Notes under the pieces: model-generated | Database searches by the model: none | Told to the model about the DNA's origin: nothing | The model's input: only the letters and a program-made list of their open reading frames with translations | Shown: piece after piece, positions 45,212 through 52,977 of the stretch | Position numbering within the stretch: position 1 is the stretch's first letter | Layout of the letters: every line of letters begins with the position of its first letter | Translations under genes and position numbers: made by a program | Assembly (NCBI GenBank): GCA_034440495.1 | Contig: JAWXCE010000030.1 | Location: forward strand, 1 to 64,000 | Length of the DNA: 64,000 bases | Source of the DNA: JAWXCE01 sp034440495 | GTDB taxonomy: Bacteria > Pseudomonadota > Alphaproteobacteria > Rhizobiales > Rhodomicrobiaceae | Reading direction: 5' to 3'

Positions 45212-45826
45212 TCAGGCATGTCCGGCTTCGCTGACAAGGAAGGCTGGATCAATGCCGATTTTAGCGAACGCCAGTTCATATTTTATTGCCGCGTCAGAGT
45301 TGAATATCAAATCCGCGTCGGCATCACAGTTGAGCCAGCTATTTGACGCAATCTCGCTCTCTAACTGTCCGGCGCCCCAGCCTGCATATCCCAGCGCCAT
45401 TAATGCGCGATCCGGCCCGGACCCGGCCGCCAACGCCTTTAGGATATCGATCGTCGCTGTCAGGCAGATGCTGCTGCCAACGGTCAGCGTGCTGTTGCGC
45501 ACGAAGTAATCCGAAGAATGAAGCACAAAACCCCGGCTCTTCTCTACCGGCCCGCCCAGATGCACCGCCATGTCCTGCACCTGCGTAGCGGGCATAATGT
45601 CGTTTTCACCTATAATATCGAGCTGCTCCAGCAGGTTGGAGAAGCGTATGTTGGGAGCTGGCTGATTAATCACGATGCCCATGGCCCCGCTTGCGGTATG
45701 CGCGCATAGATAAACGACCGTCCGTGCAAAACGCGGGTCGAGCATGGAAGGGGATGCAATTAGCAACTGCCCCTCCAGATATCCATCCTGCGATGTCAAC
45801 TCGTTGTCCAAATCTTTTTTCTTCAT
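45212..45826 (-). CDS. YqgE/AlgH family protein
   Basis: A 204-residue DUF179 protein. Landmarks are YLEGQLLIASPSMLDPRFAR, VVYLCAHTASGAMGIVINQP, VHLGGPVEKSRGFVLHS and ALGYAGWGAGQLESE. The family is widespread but its function is not settled. The ATG (MKKKDLDNEL) is preferred because the sequence upstream is not family-like. It is convergent with the large GGDEF-EAL gene. Confidence 0.92.
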   Translation of the reverse strand: MKKKDLDNELTSQDGYLEGQLLIASPSMLDPRFARTVVYLCAHTASGAMGIVINQPAPNIRFSNLLEQLDIIGENDIMPATQVQDMAVHLGGPVEKSRGFVLHSSDYFVRNSTLTVGSSICLTATIDILKALAAGSGPDRALMALGYAGWGAGQLESEIASNSWLNCDADADLIFNSDAAIKYELAFAKIGIDPAFLVSEAGHA

Positions 45827-45998
45827 GGTGTTAGAGTAGTGCGGAGATGTAACGCCGGAAAGCCTTTCCTTGCGTTTTTTTAACGCAGCGGTATTTAACA
45901 ATTTTTTGTTGCGAGATGCCGAACGTTTGCCTCTTTATTAAGTTGCATATCATCTGGTTGTGATGATGAGAGCAACTCGCTGAGATAGAGGATATTCC

Positions 45999-46484
45999 AT
46001 GACGATCAAAATCGGCGATCACGTTCCTGACGCCATCTTCAAAACTATGACGTCCTCCGGGGCGTCGGACATGCCGTCTACAGAGGTTTTCTCTGGCAAG
46101 AAAGTGGTTTTATTCGCTGTGCCAGGCGCCTTCACACCCACATGCCATGGCTCGCATTTGCCAGGATTTATCCAGCATTTCGACGCTCTGAAAGCCAAAG
46201 GCGTGGATACAGTTGCCTGTACTGGCGTTAACGATGTGTTTGTCTTTGGAGCTTGGGCGAAAGCTTCTGGAGCGGACGATAAAATTCTTTTTCTGTCTGA
46301 CGGCAATGCCGACTTTGCCAAAGCGCTTGGAATGGACATAGATTTGAGCATCGCAGCGTTAGGATTGCGCTCTAAACGTTATGCGATGCTGGTGGATGAT
46401 GGCGTTGTGAAAGCATTGCACATCGAGGATTCGCCGGGCAAAGCCGAGCAAAGCAGCGCCGAAGCGCTTCTGGCCGTCATATAA
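45999..46484 (+). CDS. Peroxiredoxin (Prx5-like)
   Basis: A 161-residue peroxiredoxin with the peroxidatic cysteine Cys49 in VPGAFTPTCHGSHLPGF and the partner segment GLRSKRYAMLVDDGVV. It resembles the PrxV/type II class, which reduces peroxides with glutaredoxin or glutathione. Cytoplasmic. It has its own promoter region of about 170 nt and is convergent with rnhA, whose end is only 1 nt away. Confidence 0.93.
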   Translation: MTIKIGDHVPDAIFKTMTSSGASDMPSTEVFSGKKVVLFAVPGAFTPTCHGSHLPGFIQHFDALKAKGVDTVACTGVNDVFVFGAWAKASGADDKILFLSDGNADFAKALGMDIDLSIAALGLRSKRYAMLVDDGVVKALHIEDSPGKAEQSSAEALLAVI

Positions 46485-46485
46485 G

Positions 46486-46947
46486 TTACTTGGAAAGTTT
46501 TTTTGCAGTAGCGATTGCGGCGGTTGCCAGTTCATCCGCCCTTTCGTTATTGATGTCACCAGCGTGGCCCTTAACCCATTTCCAGCTCACATCATGTCGC
46601 GCGCGCGCTATGTCGAGCGCCTGCCAGAGATCGGCGTTTTTGACTTGCTTTTTTTGCGCGGTTTTCCAGCCATTACTTTTCCAACCGCCGATCCATTCCG
46701 TAATCCCCTGACGCACATATTGCGAATCCGTATGCAACTCGACGTTTGAGGATCGCTTGAGCGCATTCAGCGCTTCAATGGCGGCAGTCAGCTCCATGCG
46801 GTTGTTGGTGGTTTCAGGTTCGCCGCCGCTAAGTTCCTTGCGGTGTTCCCCGGACAACAATATAGCGCCCCACCCACCCGGGCCGGGGTTGCCCGAGCAT
46901 CCGCCGTCGGTATAAATGACCACGGGGGGCGCATCATCACGGCTCAT
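46486..46947 (-). CDS. rnhA: Ribonuclease HI
   Basis: A 153-residue enzyme with the four catalytic acidic residues in place: YTDGGCSGNPGPGGWG, NNRMELTAAIEAL, LHTDSQYV and GDINNERADELA. It cleaves the RNA strand of RNA-DNA hybrids such as primers and R-loops. Its start overlaps the thrB stop by 4 nt, giving the ispH-thrB-rnhA operon common to Rhizobiales. Confidence 0.95.
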   Translation of the reverse strand: MSRDDAPPVVIYTDGGCSGNPGPGGWGAILLSGEHRKELSGGEPETTNNRMELTAAIEALNALKRSSNVELHTDSQYVRQGITEWIGGWKSNGWKTAQKKQVKNADLWQALDIARARHDVSWKWVKGHAGDINNERADELATAAIATAKKLSK

Positions 46948-47909
46948 ATGGAAAGCCCGTAATCTGCTGTCGAACGCACTGTCAAGTGAAATTTGAGCTT
47001 GCGGCGGTATTCCTGCGGGTCTTTGGGTCGCACAAGGGCATTGGCTGGCGTGTGTAACCAGTCATACGAACGCGTAAGCAGAAACCGCAACGCAGCGCCT
47101 CGCGCAAGGATTGGCAACGCGACGATCTCATCCGCCGTTAAAAATCGAACCCCGGAGTACGCTTCGAGCAACGCCTTGCCCTTGGTGATGTTGAACGACA
47201 AATCGGGCTCGAAACACCAGGCATTGAGGCAGATAGCAAGGTCGTAAGCCAAAGCGTCGTTGCAGGCGAAATAGAAATCGATAATGCCAGAAACCCGGCT
47301 GTCTCGGAAGAAAACGTTATCCGGGAACAGATCAGCGTGAATGACGCCTTGCGGCAGATTGCGGGGCCATTCCGCCTGCAAGCGATCGCATTGTAGAGCA
47401 AGCTCATCGCCAAATCCTGCGCAAATGCTGTCGGCCTTCCCAGCGAACGACATAAGCAGCGTTTGCCAGCCGTCGACAGATAGCGCATTTGGCCTCTCCA
47501 GCCCAAATCCAGCCCCCGCCAGATGGAGTTTAGCCAGCGCCGCCCCGATCAGCCCGCATTGCGCAACTTTTGGGCGGCGAACGGAAATTCCTTGCAGAAA
47601 AGTGACGATAGCGGCGGGCCGCCCCGCGAGATCGCCGAGCACCGCGCCGCTGCGGTCATGCACAGGCAACGGGCAGCAGATGCCGCGATCCGCCAGATGC
47701 TCAATAAGTCCGAGAAAGAAAGGCAGGTCGCCGCGCGCTACTCGTTTTTCGTAAAGCGTCAGAATGAACGGGGCTTTGGCTGTCACCAGGAGGAAATTGC
47801 TGTTTTCTACGCCTTCCGCGATGCCTTTGAACGAGATGAGTTCGCCCAGATCGTACCTTTGTAAAAAGGCTTCCAGCTCCTCGTCCGTCACATCCGTGTA
47901 AACCGCCAT
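46944..47909 (-). CDS. thrB: Homoserine kinase, APH-fold type
   Basis: A 321-residue kinase of the aminoglycoside-phosphotransferase fold used as ThrB in many alphaproteobacteria. It begins MAVYTDVTDEELEAFLQRYD. The catalytic loop is GVIHADLFPDNVFF and the metal-binding Asp follows in SGIIDFYFACND. It phosphorylates homoserine to the substrate of ThrC, encoded 7 kb upstream in the window. It sits between ispH (21 nt upstream) and rnhA. Confidence 0.93.
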   Translation of the reverse strand: MAVYTDVTDEELEAFLQRYDLGELISFKGIAEGVENSNFLLVTAKAPFILTLYEKRVARGDLPFFLGLIEHLADRGICCPLPVHDRSGAVLGDLAGRPAAIVTFLQGISVRRPKVAQCGLIGAALAKLHLAGAGFGLERPNALSVDGWQTLLMSFAGKADSICAGFGDELALQCDRLQAEWPRNLPQGVIHADLFPDNVFFRDSRVSGIIDFYFACNDALAYDLAICLNAWCFEPDLSFNITKGKALLEAYSGVRFLTADEIVALPILARGAALRFLLTRSYDWLHTPANALVRPKDPQEYRRKLKFHLTVRSTADYGLSI

Positions 47910-47929
47910 TGGCGCTCAATCATGCTGGC

Positions 47930-48946
47930 TTAAGCTGCGTTCTCATGCAGCGCGCGAGGAAGCTTGAACACCACATCCTCAGTCGCTGTCGTGACGGTTT
48001 CAACCGACACAGTGTAATGTTCACCGAACGCCTCGATGATCTGGTTTACCAAAATTTCTGGCGCGGATGCGCCCGCAGTCAGCCCAAGCGTCCGGATAAC
48101 GCCGAGATGCTTCCATGGGATGTCGGCGGCTTTTTGCAGCAGCATTGCCATGCGGCAACCCGAACGTTGCGCAACTTCCACCAACCGCTTAGAGTTCGAG
48201 CTGTTAGGCGATCCAACTACAATCACCACGTCCGAGCGCGGAGCAATAGCCTTCACGGCTCCTTGCCGGTTGGTGGTCGCATAACATATGTCGTCCTTGC
48301 GCGGCCCGGCGATGTTCGGAAAGCGCTGCTTTAAAGACGCGACTATTTCAAGGGTATCGTCAACAGACAAAGTTGTTTGTGTGATGTAGGCCAGTCGGTT
48401 GGCGTCTTTCGGTTGAAAAGTCGCAACATCATCAACAGTTTCGATAAGCGCTACGGCGCCGCTACGCAATTGTCCAACTGTGCCTACGACCTCGGGATGA
48501 CCGGCATGCCCGATAAGAATGATTTCGAGACCCTTGGCATGGTGGCGTTCGGCTTCGATATGCACCTTGGAAACAAGAGGACAGGTAGCGTCAAGAAAAA
48601 ACATATTGCGGCGCGCCGCTTCGCTCGGCACGGCTTTGGGGACGCCGTGGGCGGAGAAAATCACCGGCGCGCCGGTGTCTGGAATTTCATCCAACTCTTC
48701 GACGAAGACTGCGCCCATCTCCTCAAGGGTCTCCACAACATAACGGTTGTGCACAATCTCGTGCCGCACATAAACTGGCGCGCCGTACTTCTCCAGCGCC
48801 AGCTCGACGATCTGGATAGCCCTGTCCACGCCGGCGCAGAATCCGCGCGGCGCGGCAAGAAGAATGGTTAGCGGCGGTTTAGCCCGAGCCTCCGTGTCAT
48901 CGCTGGCGATCGCCGATGGGCTATCCACAAGGTTTTCCATCGTCAT
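47930..48946 (-). CDS. ispH: IspH, HMBPP reductase
   Basis: A 338-residue iron-sulfur enzyme. The three cluster cysteines are in APRGFCAGVDRA, FLDATCPLVSKVH and KDDICYATTNRQ, and VVGSPNSSNSKRLVE is the conserved substrate loop. It performs the last step of the MEP isoprenoid pathway, making IPP and DMAPP, which feed UbiA and CtaB prenylations. ATG with GGCGGA upstream chosen; an ATG two codons further in is also possible. First gene of ispH-thrB-rnhA. Confidence 0.95.
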   Translation of the reverse strand: MTMENLVDSPSAIASDDTEARAKPPLTILLAAPRGFCAGVDRAIQIVELALEKYGAPVYVRHEIVHNRYVVETLEEMGAVFVEELDEIPDTGAPVIFSAHGVPKAVPSEAARRNMFFLDATCPLVSKVHIEAERHHAKGLEIILIGHAGHPEVVGTVGQLRSGAVALIETVDDVATFQPKDANRLAYITQTTLSVDDTLEIVASLKQRFPNIAGPRKDDICYATTNRQGAVKAIAPRSDVVIVVGSPNSSNSKRLVEVAQRSGCRMAMLLQKAADIPWKHLGVIRTLGLTAGASAPEILVNQIIEAFGEHYTVSVETVTTATEDVVFKLPRALHENAA

Positions 48947-49128
48947 CAACAAAATCCGCCCTTAACCTCTGTCACGAAACCCCACGCCATTGCGCTAGTG
49001 ACATATAAGCTTATAGAAATCTGTCATATCAAGAAGCCGCGATGCGTAACACCAAAAAGTCACACGGCTTAAGCAAGGATTTTATAACCGTGTTAAAACG
49101 GTTTCGTTGAAGGTTGGGGAGGAATGGC

Positions 49129-49776
49129 ATGACGCTGCGCAAACCAATGCAAACCGTTCTTTGTATTTCACTGGCGTTCAGTGTTCTAGCCCTTGCCGGG
49201 TGCGGAGTGCCGACGTTGAGTTCGGCGTTTAAAGGTGGCATTTTCGACTCGGATAAGCCTAAACCGCAAACCGCGTGGACGCCGCAGGTGACAGAGGCCA
49301 ACCTGATCGCCGCCGCGCAAACCAACGCGCCGCAGCCTGACACGGGCGCCGCCAATGTGGATTGCCCAAAATTCTTCGTGGCGCCTGTAGATAAAGTCAT
49401 CACAATTTACGAAGCGGGCCGCCTTAACGACAACCAGTATGTGATGCACCGTGGCGAGATCACCAAAACGTCACGCGAATGTCAGATTTCCGGCAACGCT
49501 ATGATCGTGCGATATGGCTTCGCGGGGCGCGTCATCCTCGGCCCCAAGGGGAGGCCCGGCGCGCTAACATTGCCTGCGGTTGTGCAGGTGACGGATCAGG
49601 CTAAAGCGAAAGTAAAGGCCGATTCGGTGAAAATTCAGGTGCAGATCAGTCTTGAGGATCCGGTCGCCTACTTCTCGATTGTCCGGCAGATTGAATTCCC
49701 AATCGCCGGTGGGGCCGCCGCAAAGGATTACCGCCTATCAGCCTCTTTCGAGAAAAAAGCTCCCGGCGCCACTTAG
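49129..49776 (+). CDS. Putative lipoprotein of unknown function
   Basis: A 215-residue protein with a lipoprotein signal: hydrophobic core VLCISLAFSVL and lipobox LAGC with Cys25. The mature part is predicted to be beta-rich (FFVAPVDKVITIYEAGR, IVRYGFAGRVILGPKGRPG, VKIQVQISLEDPVAYFSIV). No named family recognised, though it looks like a conserved alphaproteobacterial outer-membrane lipoprotein. A GGGGAGGA ribosome site supports the start. Confidence 0.75.
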   Translation: MTLRKPMQTVLCISLAFSVLALAGCGVPTLSSAFKGGIFDSDKPKPQTAWTPQVTEANLIAAAQTNAPQPDTGAANVDCPKFFVAPVDKVITIYEAGRLNDNQYVMHRGEITKTSRECQISGNAMIVRYGFAGRVILGPKGRPGALTLPAVVQVTDQAKAKVKADSVKIQVQISLEDPVAYFSIVRQIEFPIAGGAAAKDYRLSASFEKKAPGAT

Positions 49777-49851
49777 AATGGTGTCATTATCGCTGAAACG
49801 AATTGACACATCAGTTTTTCCTATTACTCTATAACTATACCGGCTGACGTG

Positions 49852-50041
49852 CGCGGAAGAGATTTGCTGGCCCCCGAGGTTGAGCAGACGCCGAAGGAGC
49901 AACCGCCCTGGAAACTCTCAGGCAAAAGGACCGCGCGCCGACGGACATCTGGAAAGCAGCCGGACACTCCGGCTCACCGACGGGGTAAGCTGTGATCTAA
50001 TCCCAGTGGATTCTCTCAGGTTTTTGCGACAGATAGGGCTC
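49852..50041 (+). promoter_or_regulatory. Tandem glycine riboswitch upstream of gcvT
   Basis: Two glycine aptamers in series. The first shows GCCGAAGGAGCAACCGCC, GGAAACTCTCAGGCAAAAGG and a GACCGC element. The second shows GGAAAGC, CACCGACGGGG and GATTCTCTCAGG followed by GACAGATAGGG. These are the conserved P3 and junction blocks of the family. Downstream, CTCCTTG and CAAGGAG (50046-50066) can form a hairpin before the gcvT ribosome site and may be part of the expression platform. Glycine binding is expected to switch on the cleavage operon. This occupies most of the 321-base gap before gcvT. Confidence 0.93.
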
Positions 50042-50097
50042 CGATCTCCTTGGGATTTCAAGGAGTGGAGCCGCGACACGCAAAACCTAAGGTGATT

Positions 50098-51264
50098 ATG
50101 CCCTACAAATCCGAGTTTTACGCCACAACCGGTTTAAAGATTACGTCCCTACACGAGCTGCATGTGAGCCTCGACGCCAAAATGGCGCCTTTCGCTGGCT
50201 ATGACATGCCCATCAACTACCCCGCGGGCATTTTGCGGGAGCACGCTCATACCCGCAGTGAGGTTGGGCTTTTCGACGTGTCGCACATGGGCCAGGCTTT
50301 TCTCGTCGGCCCCGATCACGAAACCACCGCCCGCGCACTCGAAGCGTTTGTCCCCGCCGATGTGCTGGAGCTTGAACGCGGCGCTATGCGCTACAGCCAG
50401 CTCTTGAACGATAACGGCGGCGTTATCGACGATCTTCTCATATCGCGCTCGATTGCGCCTGAAGACGACGGTTCGCTGATGCTGGTCGTCAACGCCTCGC
50501 GCAAAGAGGTCGATTATGCTCACATCACCTCGCGGCTGCCGTCGCGGGTAACGCTGGCTCCGTTGCAGGATCGCGCGCTGCTGGCCCTACAGGGACCAAA
50601 GGCGATTGACATCATCAATCGTCACGCGCCTGGCGCTAGCCACCTCACCTTCATGACGGCCGTCACGACCGAATTTGATGGCCTCGGCTGCCATATTTCG
50701 CGCTCCGGCTATACGGGCGAGGACGGTTTTGAAATCTCTATCGCAGCCGCGCACGCTGAGGAAATAACCCGGGTTTTGCTAGATGAGGAAGACGTGCTGC
50801 CAATTGGCCTCGGCGCCCGCGATACGCTGCGGCTTGAGGCAGGCCTCTGCCTGTATGGACACGAACTGGATGAAACCACATCGCCAATCGAGGCTGGGCT
50901 CGCGTGGTCGATACAGCGCCGCCGCCGCCAGGACGGCGGTTTCCCCGGCGCCGCGCGCATTCAGCGCGAACTCCGCGACGGGCCATCGCGCCGCCGCGTC
51001 GGGTTACTTCTCGACGGGCGCTCCGCCACTCGCGAAGGCGCTCCCATCATGACAGCGGACGGGGCGCAGGTGGGTGTGGTGACGAGCGGCGCTTATAGCC
51101 CTTCGCTCCGCCGCGCAATCGCTATGGGGTATGTCGGGCGCGAGCACGCGGCAAAAGACACCGCGCTCCAGGTCATGATACGCGGCCTAGCGGCGCCTGC
51201 GCGCGTTACGGCGCTCCCGTTCGTTCCCAATTCTTACTTCCGGCGCTCGGCGAAAGGGGCTTGA
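50098..51264 (+). CDS. gcvT: Aminomethyltransferase, glycine cleavage T protein
   Basis: A 388-residue folate-binding protein. LHELHVSLDAKMAPFAGYDMPINY opens the family region (split here as LHELHVSLDAKMAPFAG and YDMPINY), with VSHMGQ, the ligand loop SRSGYTGEDGFEIS and LRLEAGLCLYGHELDE. It moves the methylene group from the H protein to tetrahydrofolate, releasing ammonia. ATG preceded by AAGGTG. First gene after the glycine riboswitch; gcvH follows by 3 nt. Confidence 0.95.
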   Translation: MPYKSEFYATTGLKITSLHELHVSLDAKMAPFAGYDMPINYPAGILREHAHTRSEVGLFDVSHMGQAFLVGPDHETTARALEAFVPADVLELERGAMRYSQLLNDNGGVIDDLLISRSIAPEDDGSLMLVVNASRKEVDYAHITSRLPSRVTLAPLQDRALLALQGPKAIDIINRHAPGASHLTFMTAVTTEFDGLGCHISRSGYTGEDGFEISIAAAHAEEITRVLLDEEDVLPIGLGARDTLRLEAGLCLYGHELDETTSPIEAGLAWSIQRRRRQDGGFPGAARIQRELRDGPSRRRVGLLLDGRSATREGAPIMTADGAQVGVVTSGAYSPSLRRAIAMGYVGREHAAKDTALQVMIRGLAAPARVTALPFVPNSYFRRSAKGA

Positions 51265-51267
51265 GGC

Positions 51268-51639
51268 ATGTCAGTCGTTAAGTATACCAAAGATCACGAA
51301 TACATCCGGGTCGAGGACGGAGTCGGCACTGTAGGCGTTACGATGCATGCGCAGGCGCAACTGGGCGATGTGGTGTTCGTTGAGCTGCCTGCTGTGGGCA
51401 AAAACTTTAAAAAAGGCGAGCAGGCGGCGGTTGTGGAATCGGTGAAGGCAGCCTCCGAAGTTTACGCGCCCATCTCCGGCAAGGTGATGGAGGCCAACGA
51501 CGCCATCACCGCCGATCCCGCGCTCATCAACAAGGACGCCGAAGGCGCTGCCTGGTTCATGAAACTTAAAATCGCCGACATGAGCGAACTGGACGCGCTC
51601 ATGGACGAGGCCGCTTACACCGCCTTCACGAAGGGATAA
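51268..51639 (+). CDS. gcvH: Glycine cleavage H protein
   Basis: A 123-residue lipoyl carrier. The lipoylated lysine is Lys60 in VVESVKAASEVYAP. The usual start TKDHEYIRVEDG and the glycine-rich C-terminal part (KDAEGAAWFMKLKI) are present. It shuttles the aminomethyl group between P and T proteins. Tightly packed between gcvT and gcvPA. Confidence 0.96.
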   Translation: MSVVKYTKDHEYIRVEDGVGTVGVTMHAQAQLGDVVFVELPAVGKNFKKGEQAAVVESVKAASEVYAPISGKVMEANDAITADPALINKDAEGAAWFMKLKIADMSELDALMDEAAYTAFTKG

Positions 51640-51645
51640 AATCGC

Positions 51646-52977
51646 ATGCGTTATCTGCCACACACGCCGTCTGAGCGTGCGGAGATGCTCGCCCTGATCG
51701 GAGCGGCTTCAGTCGATGAATTTTTTGCGGATGTGCCTCCCGGAAAACGACTGCGCGAACTTCCACCATTGCCACTGGCGCAAAGCGAAATGGCGGTAGA
51801 GCGCGCTCTGGGCAAAATGGCGGTGTGGAATACAGCCGCCGGTTCGGTTCCGTTTTTCGTCGGATGCGGGGCTTACCGCCACCATGTGCCCGCCAGCGTG
51901 GATCATCTCATCCAGCGCTCGGAGTTCATGACATCCTACACGCCGTATCAGCCTGAGATCGCGCAGGGCACTCTGCAGTATCTGTTCGAGTTTCAGACGC
52001 AGGTTGCGCTGTTAACCGGCATGGAGATCGCCAACGCCTCCATGTATGACGGCTCCACCGGCGCGGCCGAGGCCGTGCTGATGGCGCATCGCATCACGAA
52101 GCGCGGCAAAGCGGTTTTGTCGGGCGGCTTGCACCCGCATTACCGCGATGTGATTAAAACGATCTCGCATTACTCCAGCAATGAAGCGGTCGCGCTCGAT
52201 GTGGGCGCCGATAAAACTTCGGCCATCGACAAAGACACCTCATGCATCGTGGTGCAAAACCCTGACGTGTTCGGCGGGGTGCGCGATCTCACGCCGCTTG
52301 CCAAACTCGCACACGAAAACGGCGCGCTGCTGATCGTGGTGGTGACGGAGGCCGTGTCATTCGGCGCGATCAAATCGCCTGGGTCGATGGGCGCGGATAT
52401 TGTTGTCGCAGAAGGGCAATCCATAGGTAACGCGCTGAATTTCGGCGGGCCATATCTCGGGCTGTTCGCCACGCGCGAGAAATTTCTGCGGCAGATGCCC
52501 GGCCGCATCTGCGGGCAGACGGTGGATGAAACCGGACGGCGCGGCTTCGTGCTGACGCTATCGGCTCGCGAGCAGCACATCCGCCGCGATAAAGCAACGA
52601 GCAATATCTGCACGAACTCGGGGCTGTGCGCGCTGGCATTCACGATCCATATGACGCTTCTGGGTGAGACGGGGTTGAAGCGGCTGGCGCAGATTAATCA
52701 CGCTCGCGCCTGCCAGCTTGTTGGCGCGCTACAGCGGGTTCTCGGTGTTAAAATCGTTACGCCGCAATTTTTCAACGAGTTCACAATATCCACGCCCGCC
52801 AGTGGTGCAGCGGTGATTGATGCGCTGGTGGAAAAGGGAGTCATCGGCGGCGTGCCCGCGTCGCGCCTATTCCCCGAGCGCCCCGACCTCGACAACCAGA
52901 TCATCGTTGCGGCCACAGAAACCGTAACGTCCGAGGATATCGCGGCCTATGCCCGCGCATTGAAAGAGGTGCTGTGA
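51646..52977 (+). CDS. gcvPA: Glycine dehydrogenase (decarboxylating) subunit 1
   Basis: A 443-residue subunit of the two-subunit P protein. It opens MRYLPHTPSERAEML, and contains FFVGCGAYRHHVPASVDHL, FMTSYTPYQPEIAQGTLQYL and NICTNSGLCAL. It pairs with GcvPB, which carries PLP, to decarboxylate glycine. Its stop overlaps the gcvPB start (ATGA). Most proteobacteria have one long GcvP, so the split form is a lineage marker. Confidence 0.95.
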   Translation: MRYLPHTPSERAEMLALIGAASVDEFFADVPPGKRLRELPPLPLAQSEMAVERALGKMAVWNTAAGSVPFFVGCGAYRHHVPASVDHLIQRSEFMTSYTPYQPEIAQGTLQYLFEFQTQVALLTGMEIANASMYDGSTGAAEAVLMAHRITKRGKAVLSGGLHPHYRDVIKTISHYSSNEAVALDVGADKTSAIDKDTSCIVVQNPDVFGGVRDLTPLAKLAHENGALLIVVVTEAVSFGAIKSPGSMGADIVVAEGQSIGNALNFGGPYLGLFATREKFLRQMPGRICGQTVDETGRRGFVLTLSAREQHIRRDKATSNICTNSGLCALAFTIHMTLLGETGLKRLAQINHARACQLVGALQRVLGVKIVTPQFFNEFTISTPASGAAVIDALVEKGVIGGVPASRLFPERPDLDNQIIVAATETVTSEDIAAYARALKEVL

